Below are positions 57,709 to 64,000 of a DNA stretch of 64,000 nt, piece by piece; the first letter of the stretch is position 1; every line of letters starts with the position of its first letter. The stretch lies in assembly GCA_026874595.1 (NCBI GenBank), contig CM049314.1, positions 65,446,800 through 65,510,799 on the forward strand, read 5' to 3'. The notes below the pieces were generated by a model. That model was given only the letters and a program-made list of their open reading frames with translations, was not told the DNA's origin and made no database searches. Source of the DNA: Sipunculus nudus. Lineage: Eukaryota > Annelida > Sipuncula > Golfingiida > Sipunculidae. The position numbers and the translations under genes were made by a program.

Positions 57709-57722
57709 GTTGCCATGGCAAC
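57709..57722. promoter_or_regulatory. Perfect RFX X-box palindrome
   Basis: GTTGCCATGGCAAC, the symmetric high-affinity form of the RFX binding site, within a GC-richer stretch (57440-58100). Binding is inferred from the motif. Confidence 0.5.
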
Positions 57723-59960
57723 GCATCAACAGGCTGCTGAGCGTCGAGAGGTCTTGCTGGCGAGTAGCGTTTGATCACGCCCGACCAGGGACTCCCTAGG
57801 GATGTTGTCTCCTTAGACATACGCAACCCTACCTGTCAGCCGCTACACGTATCAGCATCAATAATCAGTCAATAACACTAATAAATATTAAACACTGCTT
57901 AATTAAGGGACTCGGTACAATGTGTGTGAAGTCCTCCATCGCGGCCCGAGACAAGCAGATGAAATGCTGGTCATTGATGAAGGGCCCAATCCCATGAATA
58001 CTACAAATTGATGCGTCTCCCCCGGGGATGAAGGGAGGGATTAGACGGGAGATGCTGAATATTATGTTGTTATTCCGAGTGCTGTCATTATAAAACGTCA
58101 AGCGACACGGAAGCTAAGCAAACACAGGCAGACCAATTGACCACCTATCAAAGGACAAAGAAACCTGTATCAGGTTATGTGTCAACCATAGCTATAAGGT
58201 CGTTGGTTCTTTATCTTATGTGTGGAAAACATCTATTAGGCCTGTGTTGACATATGTCGCCAATCTTTAGAAAAAGGGGAAAAGATACAGACACGACTGC
58301 CAAAGGTTGATATTCGTTAACACAGATATTGCAAAAACGCTCCCATTCTGAAAGTTTTGAATGTAAGTAGGATACAAACAACGGGTGAATTGAATAGTTT
58401 TGTTTTAGCTCGCGCCATCTTTATTAATAATTCTCGCGCCAGGTCTTTTTATACATATTTACTGAATGTGCATGTTTGCGGCAAACTGAGTGGCCATACA
58501 GATCTCATAACAAGATAAAAATAACGTGTTTGAAATATGGTATAAATTTTCTCAAATTTATTTTTGATATAGAGTTTTCGCAAGGGTTAAAATAGGAATT
58601 AAAACATGATGTCAATGATCGAATGTCGGATACTGTTCGGCAGTCACGGCCCTCACGATAGGTATGTCGTGAATATGCTACGGACACCATTTTAATATAT
58701 TAATTTTATGTATAATGTTTTTACTTTATCTGTTGTGCTTTATTGTTCTTATTACTAATATTTTATCATGTTTTATGAATATGTACTTTTCTTCTTAAGG
58801 CTTAATAAACTATTATTATTAACATTATTATTATTATAAGGCTTGTAACGTTTCACTTGTGCACGTATACATCACAATACAAAGTGAAATACCACATCGG
58901 TATCGTCATATCTATATCCCTGTATCGATACGCTGACGATACCTGATTATCCAAAAGAAAACCTGACATTTGCAGTATTCTGTGTATTTTTACGTTAGGC
59001 CAATAAAAAAATAAAAGGTATGGTCTACACCCCCCCCGCATGAAAAATTTTTATTTTTGATTTTCATCTTTCAAGAAGATAAAACATAATACAATTTTGA
59101 TAAAATTGATAAAAAAAGCGCCCTAACACACTGATTTCTGAGTACCCAAAATGCCTGAGAACCCAACGTTTTTATTTTGGCCTAAGACAGCTGTTTGTTG
59201 TTCCACAGCAACTTCACAAACATATATGTTTCAAGCTTCCAACCAGTGTTTCTCCTCTGTGTCGTCTTTCGTGTTTCTTCTTCTTGTTTTGGAATTGTAC
59301 GCCATGCGCATGCATGGAGCTTCTGGAGTTCAAAATTGGTAAGTTTCTATTGAAAATCAAAATAATTATGTTTGATGCGGAGGTTAAAATTGACGCGCGC
59401 GGTATTAAGAACCACTCTATAATTTTTATGTGCTATGTTTATGTTAAGCGGCACTGATCGATCCCGGTGTAAGTTTATTTCCCCTCGTGTACATGAGGAA
59501 GCAAACGCTTTCAGATCGACATATTGGCAGACACCATATTTAGGACAGAACAGTATAAATCATTTATATTAACTATAATAGGTATGTGAATCGGTCTCAC
59601 TAACTACCAACCTCAGACATTTAACAATGGTCAACGGCCCAGCTCGTGGTAGGGGAAACATCGTTACTCATTAATCAATTAATCGGCATATGACTAGCTA
59701 ACAGCCGCAACACCAAACCAATTGAAAGTTCTGTTTCATTATTCATTATTCCTCGAACGTCGGACAGAGGATGGCGAACCTGAAACGTGATTTAACAGAA
59801 CAAAAAAGAACAACCACTTGAAATCTGAACACTAATACTACCTTTACCTACTGTAGCATGTGACGTATCGGGAATGACGTACCGCGATACGTATTGTATC
59901 TTAGGATAATGTATCGTTATAGCCCTAATAGCTATGCGGACCAGGTAACTCAGTTTTATA

Positions 59961-59962
<2 letters not shown>

Positions 59963-60050
<88 letters not shown>
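59963..60050. repeat. (GA)n microsatellite
   Basis: About 44 GA repeats. The Glu-Arg ORF that crosses it is an artefact. Confidence 0.97.
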
Positions 60051-60054
<4 letters not shown>

Positions 60055-61442
60055 GTTGGCATATCTGAACGTCAAATAAAAATAAGAATAGATAAACTTA
60101 TCTAGATTTTAAATTCTGATTAGTATTATCGATTAATCATAATTATCATATTACAATTTTAAAAAGATGAAACTCCAGATTATATTGAAATATATTTTAT
60201 TTTATTGAAATGATGGAAATGGTATCCAGGATATATAAAATGCTGCATAGTTACAAAATATTAGCGATAATCCTTAAAAACAAATTATTTAGGTCCTCGT
60301 TGACGTTGTACGAACCATTCAATGCCTAGTTGACGTAAAGCAAAGGAGTCGATTCAGATATCTGACGTCGTTCATTAACGTTATCATTATAAACATTATC
60401 CCTTGAATCTTTTATAAAAATAAAGCTGTTATCTCGAGATCTCAACATTTAACATGTTGTGTCATAAATCAGCGGCCGTAGATATAACAAAAGCTGTGCA
60501 AAACATTGCATGTTAATGTAAAGAATGTTAGAATTTGTCCTAAATCTTAAATAAAACTTAATCCTTAACTAAAAGGGTTATGAAGGGTGTTTCATCTCGG
60601 GTGTTACTTTAAACTAATCAGAGCTTGGCTAAGATTGTAATAGTTGCGGGAACAACAATTATGTCGGGCAATACTATTTGATTTATAGTTCATCTGTCGA
60701 CCCCAACGTTATAAATGTTAACTACCCAGCCAGCGGCAAACGGTAGACAAAACGACCAGTTTAATCAACGACACGGAAAGATAAGACAGCTCATATCGTT
60801 GGAATTATGGGTAATATCAGCTGACGGGAGTAGCGATCACTGTGTAATAACAGTGGTTTAGCCCATGGATAGCAGATCGTTAATGTAATATTCTTGCCAC
60901 ATAGAATCAAATAAATCAAGTCTGTCTATGTCACAGATATTTACTTACGATAACATTTACTTCACTTTTATTAGAAAATAATGAAGCTATATTCATGTAG
61001 TTACCAATTGAGCCTGTATATCTAATTTTTGTATCCCTGGCAGGTGATCATGTATTATATTTTCCACTTAGTCACACCAGTTGGCTTCACTGTAACCAAC
61101 TTTACGAGAAAAGGTTTTGAACTGGCTTTGATGGAATTATGTGCAGGTTAACACCAAAAGAATCTAATAATATTTTAGGAAGTCTGGAAAAAATATTATT
61201 CTTTAAATTCAGAGGATTACATTGTATACCATTGTGCCACAGGACTATACGTTTGTTCCATCTAGAAACCGCCCATTTTTTGGTATTAGAGCCAGGGTTT
61301 GTTATTCAGGTCACCAGGCGAATCCGCGTTACCAAGCGGATTACTAATACAGCATAGGAAAGTTTGACCAGGAGATCCACGCCAAGATATTCTTGTAGGC
61401 TACAACTGACCATCTAGTTTCCTGAAATAAATGAGTTGTCCT

Positions 61443-61447
<5 letters not shown>

Positions 61448-61500
<53 letters not shown>
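61448..61500. repeat. (TA)n microsatellite
   Basis: Pure TA run. Confidence 0.95.
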
Positions 61501-61503
<3 letters not shown>

Positions 61504-62098
61504 AACCCATATACACATGCATTATTAGCTGAGGATATTATAACCATTAATTACATGCTAGCAGCACAAGAGTCTAACCGGAATAAGAAAAAAAAACCGC
61601 TAGAATTCCAATTTTCCTCGTTTTTATTATTAGGTTTGCCTTGTGTAGACTGGTTCTCGAGGCTAATATTTGCTACCCTTTAAAGATTAATGTAAGGTAT
61701 AAAGTAATAACTAGCCGCATATAATTATTATATTAACCGATCACTGAGAGCCTAAACCCCCCCCCCCCCCCCCCAACCACAACACACACACCCGGTCCCG
61801 CAGCTGAGCGATAATAAAGGACCGGATATGCAGTATGCGACCTTAGGAATAACGTCAAGCTAAATAAAAATAAATGTCAGGTGTAAAACTGTGACCTAGG
61901 AATTATATTGTGCCTGAATGTCAGCTTTTAAAAATAAGCCATATTGGAGACCTAGTGCAAACAGGAAATGACAGAAGAAAGAAGACGGATAAAAATGGAT
62001 GGTTTAACTCTTAAGTATCAAAAAGACTTGCGTAGGTCCATCTAGAAAAAAAAAGTGTTTACCAGAATACAAATAAAGAACGAACTGATCAACCCATA

Positions 62099-62129
62099 TA
62101 AGCCTTCCCGTCCTGCGTGGGGAGGCTTA
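62099..62129. other. TAAGCCT hairpin, copy 2 (inverted orientation)
   Basis: TAAGCCTTCCC and GGGGAGGCTTA pair around a ~9-nt centre. This is the reverse-complement counterpart of 45776-45808. Confidence 0.6.
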
Positions 62130-64000
62130 ATAGTAGGTGAATTTTTTAAAAGCGTCAAGTGTTCTCTGTTTTGACAAAGAAACAGGGATCTAAGTTAGTT
62201 CATAAGCACGGTATTGTAAACATATGTATACGTGTAAGGCGACAGTGAATGCCACCGTTCTTGTCAGCTTATTTTTCTTCAATATTTCGATTGTCCCGAC
62301 TTTGTATCTGTAAACCCCTAACAGACCTATCATTATCATTGAAAGAAGCGTAATTGTGCATGGAGCAAAGAATGTAAACAAATAAACAACGCTTCGGTGT
62401 TATTTTTTTTGGTCGTCCCTCAAACTACACTTCCCATGTTAATCTGCATACACACAAAATCAATTACTTTGAGACCTATTGGGTACATTGGAGACATGCT
62501 GGTGACTGGATCGAAAGGTCTCGCGTCTTATCAGAATCCCGCGAGATCATGGTCTTAAATGGTCTATGGAACACACCATAATCCCAATTAGTTTCAAAAC
62601 GTATCTTTACGCTAAATAATGTATAGGCATTACAGACTGAGGCGCCGATGTTACTTATTATATATTCACTAATACCAGTTTATTTATTTCATAAAAAATG
62701 AATAAATCTGATGTATTCTGGTCCCATGGTGCCTGAATGATCATAGAACGGTTAAAGCAGTCTTGAAAATAGACTGGTTCCCGATCCCAACTTATAAAAA
62801 AAGGATGCAAAATTGAAGCGCCGACAGCCAAAATTATTAGGCAGAGAATACGTCCTTTAAACTGTTCCGTTAACCCACAAGGAAACAGAGCTATTCGTTG
62901 GCAAGTGATATTATACCTCTTCACACCTACCCCGCGTGAAACCATGGCAACAATTCTGTGATTACGAGACTCTCTCGAGACTTAAGAGAGCTCTGGCTAT
63001 GACGGTAATTCCAGACCGCCCGCAGCTGTTTCTCCTCTTCTTTTAGAACCATGTAATTACCCTGATAATAGCTATAAATAACGCGAACCCGGCTCTTCCC
63101 AGTGTAATGAATCTAGCGCGGAGCAGATATTGATAAAATCTAATACATCAGCATCAGAATAAGTGTCTCACTCAAGAACCCTCGGAGCTAGGAGATGAAG
63201 CGCGGAAAACATAACTCGCAACCTACGTGACACAAGCGTTATATAACTTCATTAAAACAATTGTATATAATGACAAAGTAGCAGGGTTCTTAGCCTTAAT
63301 GGGATTTAATAAGACAGGAAATATTGATTTGACGCATAAAAGAATAAATATATATGAAAATTGACAGTACTTTATCTATTACGCCTGAGGTTTACGGGAG
63401 TGACTGACTCTTGTCTAAACGCTTTGTATCTATGGAAGAGGCTATCGGGGTTGCCATGGCTAACTAATTGGTTACCATGACATGTACATCCATTGAACGT
63501 AAAACAGTATTTTGCTGTGAATGAAATTAAGATTGCATGACCAATCTGTTTATTTACGGCGATTATGTATAGACCATTCCCATAATCCTGTTCACTCAGT
63601 GTTTGCTTTAATCCTTTGAAAAACACTCAACCTTAACTCGCTTGGTATGAAGATATTTTAAAAATGTATAATTTTGATCACAAAGGAGTTTGTAAAGTGG
63701 ACTAATGTCGGAACGTTGTCCGTTTAAAACAAACGAGATTATGTGACTGTTATATCAAGGATATTTATTAATATGTAGTAAGTACTGGGATCCAAGGGAG
63801 CTGCACGCGTGCCGCAATCCCCGTGTAACTCCCTCTTATTAAAGCTCCTTGGTAATATGTTGTATAAAAAAGTGTTTATCAGTACATTATAGGTTTGTTT
63901 TTCATTCTGTTACATGTTTGTGTTGTGTCTCTAGCACGGCTGATTTTCCTAAACTTACTTTTGTCAGAATAATAGTCAAAGTCATACTTGACAAATCTTA

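Larger units (their letters stand above)
54273..59962. other. Gene-free; hairpin and CpG-richer segment
   Basis: Contains the long hairpin at 56292-56408 and a GC/CpG-richer stretch at 57440-58100 with a perfect X-box palindrome. ORFs are under 105 codons with no recognised domain. Confidence 0.5.
60053..64000. other. Gene-free right flank
   Basis: AT-rich sequence with a (TA)n tract (61448-61500), C18 (61757-61774) and the TAAGCCT hairpin copy 2 (62099-62129). X-box-like GTTGCCATGGCTAAC is at 63450-63464, with a weaker one near 62938-62951. No coding region is supported. Confidence 0.5.

Noticed and set aside
59894-60079. ORF with alternating Glu-Arg
   Set aside because: Direct translation of the (GA)n microsatellite.

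Overview
The window reads as intergenic or intronic DNA of a marine invertebrate, most likely a lophotrochozoan and perhaps a bivalve mollusc. The reasons are its AT richness, many long (TA)n, (GA)n and (CT)n microsatellites, poly-G/poly-C runs, several minisatellites, tRNA-derived SINE-like sequence and a canonical Penelope-like retroelement (PLE). I found no convincing host protein-coding gene, and the organism call is inference.

The main object is at 5426-22016. It is a head-to-tail array of five full units and one 5'-truncated unit of a PLE, all on the minus strand. Each unit encodes a 700-residue protein with a reverse transcriptase (YRDD motif C at 344-347), a Cys cluster and a C-terminal GIY-YIG endonuclease. 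Each spacer holds a 48-nt sequence that folds as a type I hammerhead ribozyme with a minimal stem III. Leaving out two variable G tracts and two single-base deletions, all five full units have exactly the same length (2,906 bp), so the array is very young. The ORF is intact in units 2-4, has a shifted C-terminus in unit 1, is frameshifted in unit 5 and is truncated in unit 6. Shared variants alternate between units 3/5 and 4/6, suggesting a dimer duplication. The 3' end of the array runs into a (TA)n tract through TATA microhomology.

Left flank, 1-5425: a GAGTCC-rich inverted-repeat (foldback-like) element with ~185-bp arms around a ~1 kb loop. A minus-strand tRNA-derived SINE with a 12-bp target-site duplication (TSD) lies in its left outer arm.

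Right of the array: 22-37 kb holds minisatellites, a possible pogo-like MITE (26.86-27.52 kb) and a duplicated non-coding block with a nearly invariant core (29.2 and 30.7 kb). From 38.15 to 42.4 kb is a composite repeat domain: four or more ~330-bp units each carrying a CTCF-like motif, six ~148-bp units each carrying a small palindrome, and a dispersed family with a GACCTTGACCTTTGACC box. At 47.485-48.876 kb is a 5'-truncated LINE (L1/Tx1-like C-terminus) with a perfect 16-bp TSD. The remainder, to 64 kb, is gene-free. It holds a 33-bp-period repeat, a long near-perfect hairpin (56.3 kb), several RFX X-box palindromes and GC-richer stretches that may be conserved regulatory DNA.

All alignments were made by eye. 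Family assignments rest on motif recognition, not database searches.
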